The translations under genes and the position numbers were made by a program. A stretch of 21,034 bases of DNA from JAKFWF01 sp031374115 (lineage in GTDB: Bacteria > Pseudomonadota > Alphaproteobacteria > Rhizobiales > Hyphomicrobiaceae): contig JANMNO010000181.1 of assembly GCA_031374115.1 (NCBI GenBank), positions 1 to 21,034 of the forward strand, given 5' to 3'. Positions 7,391-14,510 of the stretch are shown here, piece after piece; position 1 is the first letter of the stretch, and each line of letters starts with the position of its first letter. The notes below the pieces were generated by a model, which worked only from the letters and a program-made list of their open reading frames with translations, had not been told where the DNA came from and ran no database searches.

Positions 7391-8439
7391 GGGGTGCTCC
7401 CCGCAGCACGCACGCGCATGTCTTCTGGCCGCCAAGTGAGGCGCACGTTATCGCCTTCGCTAGGTGGAGAGCCGCCGGTATTCTGTTGGATAACCGTAAG
7501 CCAACTGGCCGCCACCTCGACCTGGTAGAGCCAATGATTGCCTTGAAAAATGCGGGTCTTGACCGTTCCCGAGAGCGCAGGCCCCAGCTCATTGGCGACC
7601 GCAAACGCGATCTTCTCGGGCCGGATCGAAACCTTGACCGGGCCGGCGAGCTTGGCGCTGCTATGCCAGGAGTGCCCGGCAATCGATATCTCAGATTTGC
7701 CCGCGTCGGCTTGGCCATCAAGTACATTGGTCTTGCCGAGGAAGTCGGCGACAAAGGGCGTTGCGGGCCACTCGTAGGTCTCGTGCGGGGCCCCTATCTG
7801 CTCGACCGCGCCCTTGTTCATGACGACAATGCGGTCGGCCAGCGCCATCGCCTCCGACTGATCGTGAGTAACCAGGATGGTGGTCGTGCCGATCGTGCGT
7901 TGGATCTGGCGCAGCTCGATCTGCATCTCTTCGCGCAGCTTGGCGTCGAGATTAGAGAGTGGCTCATCGAGCAACAGAATGCGCGGGCGGATGGCGAGCG
8001 CACGGGCAAGCGCAACGCGCTGCTGTTGACCACCGGACATGCGGCGCGGGTAGCGGTCGGCAAAGGCATCGAGGCCGACGAGGTCGAGTGTCTCCCTCAC
8101 GCGCCTCTCGCGCTCTCCCCGCTCGATGCCCTGCATCTCGAGCCCAAACGCGACATTTTCGGCCGCTGTCATGTGCGGGAACAGGGCGTAGCTCTGAAAC
8201 ACAATACCAAGGCCACGTTGGGCCGGTTTGATCGAGATGAGGTCACGACCCTCGAGGGTGATAGTGCCAGAGGTTGGTTCAACGAAGCCCGCAACCATCT
8301 GCAACGTCGTCGTCTTGCCGCAGCCTGACGGCCCCAGCAGCGCGATGAACTCGCCCTGTTGGACGGTGAGCGAGAGTTCCCTGACCGCGTGAAAACCATC
8401 ATATTTTTTCGTCAGCCGGTCCAGCACCAGGAATGCCAT
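7387..8439 (-). CDS. ABC transporter ATPase, PotA-like
   Basis: A 350-residue nucleotide-binding subunit driving the two permeases. Walker A is GPSGCGKTT at 36-44, the Q-loop is Q82 in FQSYALFPHM, the signature is MSGGQQQR at 134-141, Walker B is ILLLDEP at 154-160 and the H-loop histidine is H192 in VTHDQ. The C-terminal 110 residues form the TOBE-type regulatory domain of polyamine/iron importers. All catalytic residues are intact, unlike the equivalent gene of the second transporter in this window. GAGG lies eight bases before the ATG. The gene upstream in the operon, the binding protein, is now separated from this start by a 621-bp IS remnant. That could reduce transcription from the operon promoter or supply a new one. 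Confidence 0.93.
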   Translation of the reverse strand: MAFLVLDRLTKKYDGFHAVRELSLTVQQGEFIALLGPSGCGKTTTLQMVAGFVEPTSGTITLEGRDLISIKPAQRGLGIVFQSYALFPHMTAAENVAFGLEMQGIERGERERRVRETLDLVGLDAFADRYPRRMSGGQQQRVALARALAIRPRILLLDEPLSNLDAKLREEMQIELRQIQRTIGTTTILVTHDQSEAMALADRIVVMNKGAVEQIGAPHETYEWPATPFVADFLGKTNVLDGQADAGKSEISIAGHSWHSSAKLAGPVKVSIRPEKIAFAVANELGPALSGTVKTRIFQGNHWLYQVEVAASWLTVIQQNTGGSPPSEGDNVRLTWRPEDMRVRAAGSTP

Positions 8440-8541
8440 CGCAAAGACCTCGCAGCTACCGGAAGGCCGACGAAATCACTGAAAGAAGACAAAGCCCGCC
8501 CCATGTGCGCGCCGCGCCCAGTTAGTCTTGGAACTAGTCTA

Positions 8542-8565
8542 GTACCCACTATCGCTGATGCGTGA
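8542..8565 (+). repeat. Left terminal inverted repeat of the IS630-family element
   Basis: The first 24 bases pair with the reverse complement of 9139-9162 at 16 of 24 positions by hand alignment: GTACC, ATC, TGAT, CG and GA agree. The outermost GTACC is exact in both. Confidence 0.6.
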
Positions 8566-8584
8566 GTCATGATTCAAGGTTGCG

Positions 8585-9152
8585 ATGAAACGCATCCCGG
8601 AAGCGACCCCGATCATAAGCGTCGATGAGAAGCCGTCGATCCAGGCGTTGGAGCGCAAACAGGGTTATCTGAGAATGCCCAATGGCAGGAGGATGACCGG
8701 CCAGTCTCATGATTACAAGCGGCACCGCACGACACACTGTTCGCGGCCTTCAACATGGCAACCGGCCAGGTGAGCGGACGTCAGTACAAGCGCCGTCGCC
8801 GGATCGAGTTCCTCGACTTCATGAACCGCATCGTCGCCGAGCACCCGGGTCGCGAACTCCATGTTATTCTCGACAATCTCAGCACAAACCCAAGAACGAT
8901 CGCTGGCTGAAGCGCCACCCGAACGTCCATTTCCACTTCACGCCGACCAAAGCATCCTGGCTCCATCAGGTCGAGATCTGGTTCTCGATCCTGGCGGCCA
9001 AGGCTCTCGCCGGCACCTCGTTCAACTCCCGAAAAGAGCAGATCGCCCACATCGACGCCTTCATCGCTGCCTGCAACGTCGATGCCAAACCACTCGCGTG
9101 GACCAAGTCCGAGGTCCAAAAGCGCCTCAGACCATGTTTCGCGGATCACTGA
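8585..9152 (+). pseudogene. IS630-family transposase remnant, truncated and frameshifted
   Basis: Pieces of an IS630 DDE transposase lie in three successive frames. Frame one gives SVDEKPSIQALERKQG (first catalytic Asp) and SHDYKRH. A shift near 8720-8735 leads to DTLFAAFNMATGQVSG and LHVILDNLST (second Asp). A second shift near 8884 leads to RHPNVHFHFTPTKASWLHQV with E in QVEIWFS (third catalytic residue) and the normal C-terminus. The N-terminal helix-turn-helix half is missing. All three catalytic acids survive in sequence, but no single frame joins them, so the protein is dead. The open frame at 8709-9152 should not be taken as an intact gene. Confidence 0.82.
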
Positions 9153-9162
9153 TTCCAGGTAC
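9139..9162 (-). repeat. Right terminal inverted repeat of the IS630-family element
   Basis: Partner of the left repeat at 8542-8565, read on the minus strand as GTACCTGGAATCAGTGATCC and onward. It overlaps the last codons of the transposase remnant and abuts the binding-protein stop codon. Confidence 0.6.
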
Positions 9163-10202
9163 TAGCGCTCGACTTCGCGGTTCCAGCGCTTGGTCCACTC
9201 TTCACGGCCCGCGTTGATTGCATCCCAATCGAAGGCAACCACGCTTTTCGCGCGTTCGCCTACCGGCGCCATCTTGAGCTCGACCAGATTTACATCGACC
9301 TTGGTATTAACCGGGCCGTTGCCCATCGCCTTAGCGAGCGTCGTCTGCACCGGCTCTGAGATCAATGCCTTGATGAACTCGTGCACGAGTGGATCGATCT
9401 TCGCCTTTGCCACGGGACAGGCGGAAGCGAGCAGGATCGGCGCGCCCTCTTTTGGATAAATGAAATCGACCGGGAAGCCCGTGTTGGCAAAGGCCTGCAC
9501 GCGACCCGTGCCCCAAACCGCAATCACAGCTTGGCCCGACTGGAACAGTTCGGTCATCTTGCCGGGCGAGGGCTCGTAGACGAGTACATTCGGGTTGATC
9601 GCTTCCTTCATCACCTTGAAGCCTGGCTCTATCGCCGTTTCGTCGCCGCCGTTCATGCGTGCGTACTGGACAAGCGTGTAAAGGCCGTAGGTGTTGTTGA
9701 TCGGCGGGATGACGAGCAGCTTCTTGAACTTCGCGTCTTTCAGATCATTCCATGAGGTCGGGATTGGCCAGCCCTTCTCTTTGAACATCTTCGTATTGAC
9801 CATGAAGCCGGTGCCCGTCTGACCGACCGCGACAGCCTTGTCGTCCTTGAAGATGGCCGCTTTGTAAAGCTCAGACTTGTCGAGACCCTGGATCGGCGCG
9901 CAGAAGCCGAGCGCGATCGCCTGATACATTGGCCCGTCGTCGACGATGGCAACGTCGATCACTTGGTTCCCTTTCTGTGCTTGCAGCTTGGCGATGGTGT
10001 CCGTGGAGTTACCTGCCGTGTATTCGATCTTGACACCGTGCTTCATCTCGAACTCCGGGAACACTTCTTTCCTGAGTGTCTGCTCCCAGGATCCACCGTA
10101 TCCAGCGACCGTGAGTGTCTTCTGCGCCAATGCAGGCTGGCCCAACAGGGTCACAAGCAACCCGGCAGCGATTAGGGGACGCGTCGTCGTCTTCATCGCC
10201 AT
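9162..10202 (-). CDS. Periplasmic substrate-binding protein, PotD-like (polyamine/opine type)
   Basis: A 346-residue extracellular solute-binding protein and first gene of the operon. A signal peptide (basic MKTTTR, hydrophobic core, cleavage after ALA at residue 26) directs Sec export. The mature protein starts KTLTVAGYGGSWEQTLRKEV, typical of the PotD/extracellular-binding-protein family, followed by a VDVAIVDDGP-like loop (here IDVAIVDDGP) and the NNTYGLY and VWGTGRVQAF segments that line the pocket in related proteins. The ATG at 10202 has GGAGGG about six bases upstream. The stop is TAG, whose TA is the IS630 target duplication; the uninterrupted target would also read TAG, so the C-terminus is likely native. 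Ligand unknown; the flavoenzymes downstream suggest an amine or amino-acid derivative. Confidence 0.88.
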   Translation of the reverse strand: MAMKTTTRPLIAAGLLVTLLGQPALAQKTLTVAGYGGSWEQTLRKEVFPEFEMKHGVKIEYTAGNSTDTIAKLQAQKGNQVIDVAIVDDGPMYQAIALGFCAPIQGLDKSELYKAAIFKDDKAVAVGQTGTGFMVNTKMFKEKGWPIPTSWNDLKDAKFKKLLVIPPINNTYGLYTLVQYARMNGGDETAIEPGFKVMKEAINPNVLVYEPSPGKMTELFQSGQAVIAVWGTGRVQAFANTGFPVDFIYPKEGAPILLASACPVAKAKIDPLVHEFIKALISEPVQTTLAKAMGNGPVNTKVDVNLVELKMAPVGERAKSVVAFDWDAINAGREEWTKRWNREVER

Positions 10203-10233
10203 GATCTCCCTCCAGTTTCGAAAATCTTCTGAG

Positions 10234-10272
10234 CAGTCCTGTCATGACTGACCCCAGGGTGCGACAAACCCT
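10234..10272. promoter_or_regulatory. Two 5-N7-5 dyads in the divergent promoter region
   Basis: Between the binding-protein gene (minus) and the broken LysR gene (plus) lie CAGTC-N7-GACTG (10234-10250) and AGGGT-N7-ACCCT (10256-10272). Both dyads have the same arm and spacer lengths, and their centres are 22 bp apart, about two helical turns. Such geometry suits a dimeric or tetrameric regulator. Neither is a canonical T-N11-A LysR box in register with the dyad. The arms differ in sequence, so chance remains possible. The core GTCATGAC of the first is itself a perfect 8-bp palindrome. Confidence 0.35.
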
Positions 10273-10359
10273 ACATAACGTCCAATCGAATTTGGAGAGG
10301 GTGGAATGCATCGATGTTATGCTCAATCCGCAGCTGCATTTTCCTTAGCCGAGGGCCAC

Positions 10360-11287
10360 ATGCTGCTCAATCCGCGTCAACTCGAGGCCTTCCGGTTGGT
10401 CATGATACGTGGCTCGGTGACGATGGCGGCACGCTAGCTGAACCTCAGCCAGACGTCACCGTCTCGTTCGCGATCTCGAGGTCCGCTCCGGCCTCACGCT
10501 ATTCGAGCGCCACGGCAATCATCTTATGCCGACGCCGGAGGTGAACCTCTTGCTCGCGGAGGTCGAGCGCTATGCATCTAGGATGCAAACAATCTCTACT
10601 TTTGCCGCAGAGCTGAGCCACCGGCGACGCGGCATGCTCAGGATCGTTGCCCTGCCCGCCATGGCGATGGGGTTCTTGCCCCGGTTCGTCGCCTCCTTCA
10701 TTGCCGGACGATCCTTGGCCAGCGTGTATCTTCACGGCATGCCCTCTTATCTTGTTGTCGAAGCCGTTGCGTCGGGTCAGGCGGAGATTGGGTTTGCGGC
10801 TGCTCCGCCAGAGCGGGCAGGATTGCTGATCGAGCCGCTTGAATCGAAAGCCATGCTTGTCGTGCCGCTGTTACACCGGCTCGCCCGCCGGCGAAGTGTG
10901 GGGGCCAAGGATCTTGCTGAAGAGCGCTTTATTGCGCTGGCAGAGTCATCGATTTTCCCATCCCACGCCGCTGCGATCCCGGCCGTCGTAGGATCAGAAG
11001 TGGTCGTGACCACCCCGCTATCTGGCATCGCTTGCAGCCTTGTCGCGCAAGACGCCGGAATTGCCTTGGTGGATCCACTTTCAGCTGTCGATTTCATTAA
11101 TCGGGGCCTTGTTATCCTACCGTTCGAGCCGACGATCGACATTCGGGTCTCGATCCTGACCAGCGCACACCGTCGGCTGTCAGCGGTCTCCAAAGAGTTC
11201 ATCGAGGCCTTTCGCGCCCACATCACGACGACCGGTACGTCGGGTTGGAGGCGAAGCCGTGATGCGAGAGCGGGAAGATCAGGCTGA
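10360..11287 (+). pseudogene. LysR-family transcriptional regulator, broken by nonsense and frameshift
   Basis: The N-terminus MLLNPRQLEAFRLVMIRGSV then TMAAR is a LysR helix-turn-helix start. An in-frame TAG at 10435-10437 replaces one residue, and LNLSQ resumes after it. Near 10450-10465 the frame shifts, after which RLVRDLEVR, LFERHGNHLMPTPEVNLLLA and the whole effector domain (to TGA at 11287) read open. At least two lesions therefore lie inside the DNA-binding domain. ATG 10360 has GAGGG upstream; an in-frame ATG at 10306 also has a good site and would add 18 residues. Its divergent position before the transport-oxidase operon is the classic place for that operon's LysR activator. The surviving C-terminal frame could be made as a non-DNA-binding fragment, but nothing shows that it is. 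Confidence 0.8.
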
Positions 11288-11431
11288 ACTTACCAAAGCA
11301 GCGCCGAAGAGCAACGCCGGGAGCCGCAATAGTTTGGCCGTTGCTTTCAATTGTCGGCCGCCCTGCGGCGATGCAATCTTTGGGGTATCCGATCGTGGCT
11401 GCACCTGCTGAGGACGACGGTGTGAGGCCCA
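11288..11431. other. Convergent intergenic region
   Basis: This 144-bp spacer lies between the 3' ends of the broken LysR gene (plus) and the DAO-family oxidase gene (minus). Bidirectional termination would be expected here, but I see no strong GC-rich hairpin with a T-run. Confidence 0.4.
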
Positions 11432-12760
11432 TCAGACGTAGGGCGCAATCGCGCGGCTCAACCTGTCTCGGAAGCGGTAATATGCGCCGACCGCAGGCAA
11501 CGCCCAATTCGGACTGCCGTTGTAGAGCGGAAAGTCTGGAAAATCGGCGAGTTCGAAGCCGCACGTGGCGTTGGCGCCACCGATGATCCGCCGAGCCGTC
11601 TGATGGCCGAGATAGGTCATCATCGCGACGCCGCTGCCGTTGCAGCCGAGCGCGTAGTGCATGCCGTCGAGCATCCCTGTGTGTGGTAGTGCGTCCCAGG
11701 TGAAGGCGACATTGCCGGTCCAGGCGTGCGTGATGCGCGTGCCCCTGAGCTGCGGAAACCGGTCCGTCATGAAGCGGTAGAGGATCGGCGCACTCGTTTC
11801 CGGCGTCACCGGCGTGAAGCGGGCTCGGCCGCCGAAGATCATGCGCCGCCCGTCGGGCGACATGCGGTAGTAGCAAAGCACGCGCTTGGTATCGGCGAGC
11901 GTCCGCCCTTTGGGGATGAGTGCGCGCGCCAGATCCGGAGGCAATTCCTCGGTTGCGATGATATGGCTCGCGAGCGGGATGAGACGCTTCTTCAGTGCGG
12001 GTGTGACATCGCCCGTGTAGCCGTTGGTCGCGATGACGACGTCGCCGGCCTCGATCTCGCCGCGCGAGGTGTGGATGTGCCAACCGGTTCCAGACCGAGT
12101 GATTTTTTCTGCCGACGCCTTGGCGCAGATCGCGATCTTGCGCCGCCGGGCGGCGTCAAGCAGGCCCTTGTAATAGAGCGCGGGATGGAGCTTGCCCGAG
12201 CGCTCGACAAGCATGCCGCCGTAATAGTAGTCGGATGCGATTTCCTCGCGCTGACGCTCGCGCGGGACCATGATGCAACCGGATTTGGCCGCATCGTTGA
12301 GTTGTGCGACGCGCGTTTCCTGCAGCTTGTAGTCCGCCGGGGTCCATGCGCCGACGAAGCGGCCCCTCTTTTCCCATGCACAGTCGATGCGCTCGCGGGC
12401 AATGAGCGTTTCGATCAAGCTGAATGCGTCGGCTGCCGACGCGAGGAGAACCTTGGCGACCTCGGGGTCGCGCGCCTGCGTCTTGCCGGTGAAACTCTTG
12501 CCGATATTGACGCCGCCACTGACGGCCCCGCCGCTGCGCGTGCTGGCACCAGCGCCGAGCTCGGCCGATTCGAGGACGCAAGCGTCGATTTCTGCGTCCG
12601 CCAGCTCGATGGCGCAGGAGAGCCCCGCATAGCCCGCACCGATGATCACCACCCGCGCCTTCTTCGGCACGTCGACGAGATCTCCTGTGACTGGCCTGTA
12701 GGCCTCCCACCAGTAGGGCATCGCCTTGAAGTCCTGGTGCAGGATGTCATTGTGAGCCAT
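11432..12760 (-). CDS. FAD-dependent oxidoreductase, DAO family (gamma-glutamylputrescine-oxidase-like)
   Basis: A 442-residue flavoenzyme resembling PuuB/OrdL-type oxidases that act on gamma-glutamylated or free amines. The N-terminal YWWEAYRP segment is common in this group. The FAD fold starts VVIIGAGYAGLSCAIELADA (GAGYAG at 41-46), followed by GAGASTRSGGAVSGGVN, equivalent to the GASGRNGG motif. Near the C-terminus are TWDALPHTGMLDGMHYALGC and NGSGVAMMTYLG, the FAD-closing elements. The ATG at 12760 is preferred over one at 12772 because GGAGG ends a few bases before it. It is the last gene of the second ABC operon, 21 bases after the permease stop, so the transporter substrate is probably this enzyme's substrate. 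A polyamine or aminated opine is plausible but unproven. Confidence 0.85.
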   Translation of the reverse strand: MAHNDILHQDFKAMPYWWEAYRPVTGDLVDVPKKARVVIIGAGYAGLSCAIELADAEIDACVLESAELGAGASTRSGGAVSGGVNIGKSFTGKTQARDPEVAKVLLASAADAFSLIETLIARERIDCAWEKRGRFVGAWTPADYKLQETRVAQLNDAAKSGCIMVPRERQREEIASDYYYGGMLVERSGKLHPALYYKGLLDAARRRKIAICAKASAEKITRSGTGWHIHTSRGEIEAGDVVIATNGYTGDVTPALKKRLIPLASHIIATEELPPDLARALIPKGRTLADTKRVLCYYRMSPDGRRMIFGGRARFTPVTPETSAPILYRFMTDRFPQLRGTRITHAWTGNVAFTWDALPHTGMLDGMHYALGCNGSGVAMMTYLGHQTARRIIGGANATCGFELADFPDFPLYNGSPNWALPAVGAYYRFRDRLSRAIAPYV

Positions 12761-12781
12761 CGAAGCCTCCATGATTGAGTG

Positions 12782-13621
12782 TCAGCGGGCGAATGGCGCC
12801 GCAGCAGGACGACGGAACCGGGTCGAGAGGACCAGCAGTCCGGATATGAGAACGATCTGGAGCGAGGAGACCGCAGCAACCGTGGGCTCGATCTCGGTCA
12901 GGATATTGTCGAACATCTTCTTGGGCAGCGTCACGTTGGCTCCCGACACGAACATGGCGACAACGAGTTCGTCGAACGAGGTGATGAAGGCGAGGAATGC
13001 GGCGGAGGCGACGCTCGGGGCGAGAATTGGCAGCGTGACGCTGCGGATGGCTGAGAGGCGGCTCGCACCGAGGCCGCGCGCGGCAAGCTCAAGATTGACG
13101 TCGAAATCCTTGAGGCCGGCGAGCAAGACGATGACAACGAAAGGCAATGCCAGCACGGTGTGAGCCACCGCGACGCCGTACCATTCGCCGATGAGGCCGA
13201 GCTTGGAGAAGAGGCCGTAAATGGCGATGGATAGCACGATATGCGGCACGATCAATGGCGCGGAGATGCCGTTCTCTATGACGGTGCGGCCGAAAAACCG
13301 CCCGCGGGCGAGGGCGAACGCCAGTGGAATGCCGACCAGCAGCGCGAGAATGGTCGTCGCCGCACCGATCTCGAAGCTGCGCCAGGTGGCGTCGATCCAT
13401 GAGGGATCGTTGAAATAGCGCGCGTACCATTTGAGCGAGAAGCCGGGGGGCGGAAAGCTCAGATAGGTGCCGGAACTGAACGAGATCGGAAAAAGAACGA
13501 GCAGTGGCAGCATGAGGAACGCGAACACGAGCCCGCTCACGACGCGCAGAAGCATGCGTCCGACTCCAACGCCGCGTCGCCTGTGTCTTTGGACGCTCAT
13601 CTGCCCGGTCGTCGTTTGCAT
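12782..13621 (-). CDS. ABC transporter permease, PotC-like (second system)
   Basis: A 279-residue inner-membrane permease with an arginine-rich cytoplasmic tail (RHRRRGVGVGR) and about six helices, the first at about 25-48. SSGTYLSFPPPGFSLKWYAR is the typical PotC-type periplasmic segment. The EAA loop reads ELAARGLGASRLSAIRSVTL followed by PILAPS; the second Pro-Gly of the consensus is Pro-Ser here. It starts seven bases after the upstream permease stop. An in-frame ATG 21 bases downstream (MSVQRH) is an alternative start, but no Shine-Dalgarno clearly favours it. Sequence differs clearly from the PotC-like protein at 5694-6500, so the two transporters are not a recent duplication. Confidence 0.88.
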   Translation of the reverse strand: MQTTTGQMSVQRHRRRGVGVGRMLLRVVSGLVFAFLMLPLLVLFPISFSSGTYLSFPPPGFSLKWYARYFNDPSWIDATWRSFEIGAATTILALLVGIPLAFALARGRFFGRTVIENGISAPLIVPHIVLSIAIYGLFSKLGLIGEWYGVAVAHTVLALPFVVIVLLAGLKDFDVNLELAARGLGASRLSAIRSVTLPILAPSVASAAFLAFITSFDELVVAMFVSGANVTLPKKMFDNILTEIEPTVAAVSSLQIVLISGLLVLSTRFRRPAAAPFAR

Positions 13622-13628
13622 GTCAGCG

Positions 13629-14510
13629 TCAATCTCCCAGCCGTGCAGAAAGGCCCCGGTTGAGTAACCAGAACACGGCCAGCGTCACCGTCAGGAGGAT
13701 CACCGAGAGTGCGCCGGCGAAGTTCCAGGCCAGGAACTCACGCACCTGCTGCTCGATCACCATTGCAAACATCGTCACCTTGCCACCGCCGAGCAATGCC
13801 GGCGTGATGTAGAAGCCGAGTGATACGACGAAGACGAGAGTGACGCCGGCAACAATGCCGCGCAGCGTCAGCGGCAGATAGATCGTCGTGAAGATGCGAA
13901 ACGAGGAAGCGCCGAGGCCACGCGCGGCCTTTGGCAGATCGGGATCGATGCGCCCGACGGCGCTGTAGATCGGCAGGATCATGAACGGCAGCATGACATG
14001 TACCATGCCGAGAATCACGGCCATCTGGCTGTTGAGGAGGCGGAGCGGCTCGGTCATGAGCCCAGAATCAATTAGGATGCGGTTGATGATGCCGTTACGC
14101 CCCAGCAGCACCATCCAGGCATAAGTGCGCACCAGAACGCTGGTCCAGAGCGGCAGCATGACGGCAGCAAAGCCGATTGCCCGCCAGAAGGGTGTCGTCG
14201 AGGCGAGGAGGAAGGCCACAGGATAGCCGATCACGAGCGAGCAACCCGTGACGATGCCGGCGATCTCGAACGTGCGCCTGAGGATCGTCAGGTAGAGGCC
14301 GTCGGTGGTCAGCGCCTTCGTGTACCAGACGAGCCCGCCGCCTTCGAAGCTCAGGGCGAAGAGGCGCGCCAACGGAAAGACGAAAAGGACACCAAGCAGC
14401 AAAAGTCCCGGCCACGTCAGGGCGAAGCTGCCAAGCGACGACGAAAAGCCCCCAAAATCCCGATGGCGCTCTGGAAGCGAAGCGGCTGTAGAGGTAGCTG
14501 TTGTTGTCAC
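13629..14510 (-). CDS. ABC transporter permease, PotB-like (second system)
   Basis: A 293-residue permease with a polar N-terminal tail, then a helix LTWPGLLLLGVLFVFPLARL and about five further membrane segments. The EAA loop is PKAARGLGASSFRIFTTIYL followed by PLTLRG. The start codon is GTG at 14510, overlapping the TGA of the ATPase gene by four bases (GTGA). Translation may therefore depend on ribosomes finishing the ATPase. Because that ATPase has a premature TAA, coupling could be lost and permease levels reduced. Confidence 0.88.
   Translation of the reverse strand: MTTTATSTAASLPERHRDFGGFSSSLGSFALTWPGLLLLGVLFVFPLARLFALSFEGGGLVWYTKALTTDGLYLTILRRTFEIAGIVTGCSLVIGYPVAFLLASTTPFWRAIGFAAVMLPLWTSVLVRTYAWMVLLGRNGIINRILIDSGLMTEPLRLLNSQMAVILGMVHVMLPFMILPIYSAVGRIDPDLPKAARGLGASSFRIFTTIYLPLTLRGIVAGVTLVFVVSLGFYITPALLGGGKVTMFAMVIEQQVREFLAWNFAGALSVILLTVTLAVFWLLNRGLSARLGD

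Larger units (their letters stand above)
8542..9162. mobile_element. Internally deleted IS630-family element
   Basis: The 621-bp element is flanked by a TA duplication (8540-8541 and 9163-9164) within CTAG contexts on both sides, which is the target preference of IS630. The ends form imperfect inverted repeats starting GTACC. The remaining coding part matches the C-terminal half of an IS630 DDE transposase. A complete element would be about 1.1 kb, so roughly the first half of the gene is gone. The insertion site is the TAG stop codon of the binding-protein gene; the target base order means the stop is preserved. Confidence 0.72.

Noticed and set aside
5694..7754. A 686-residue open frame on the minus strand
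   Set aside because: Its first 400 residues run out of frame through the ATPase and the first permease and are arginine-rich. The real gene is the PotC-like permease from 6500.
8709..9152. Apparent intact 147-residue transposase
   Set aside because: Only the C-terminal part is in the true transposase frame; the first third is out of frame. It is part of a frameshifted pseudogene.
11223..12083. A 286-residue minus-strand frame overlapping the oxidase
   Set aside because: Composition is histidine/arginine-rich and the oxidase frame fully explains the DNA.
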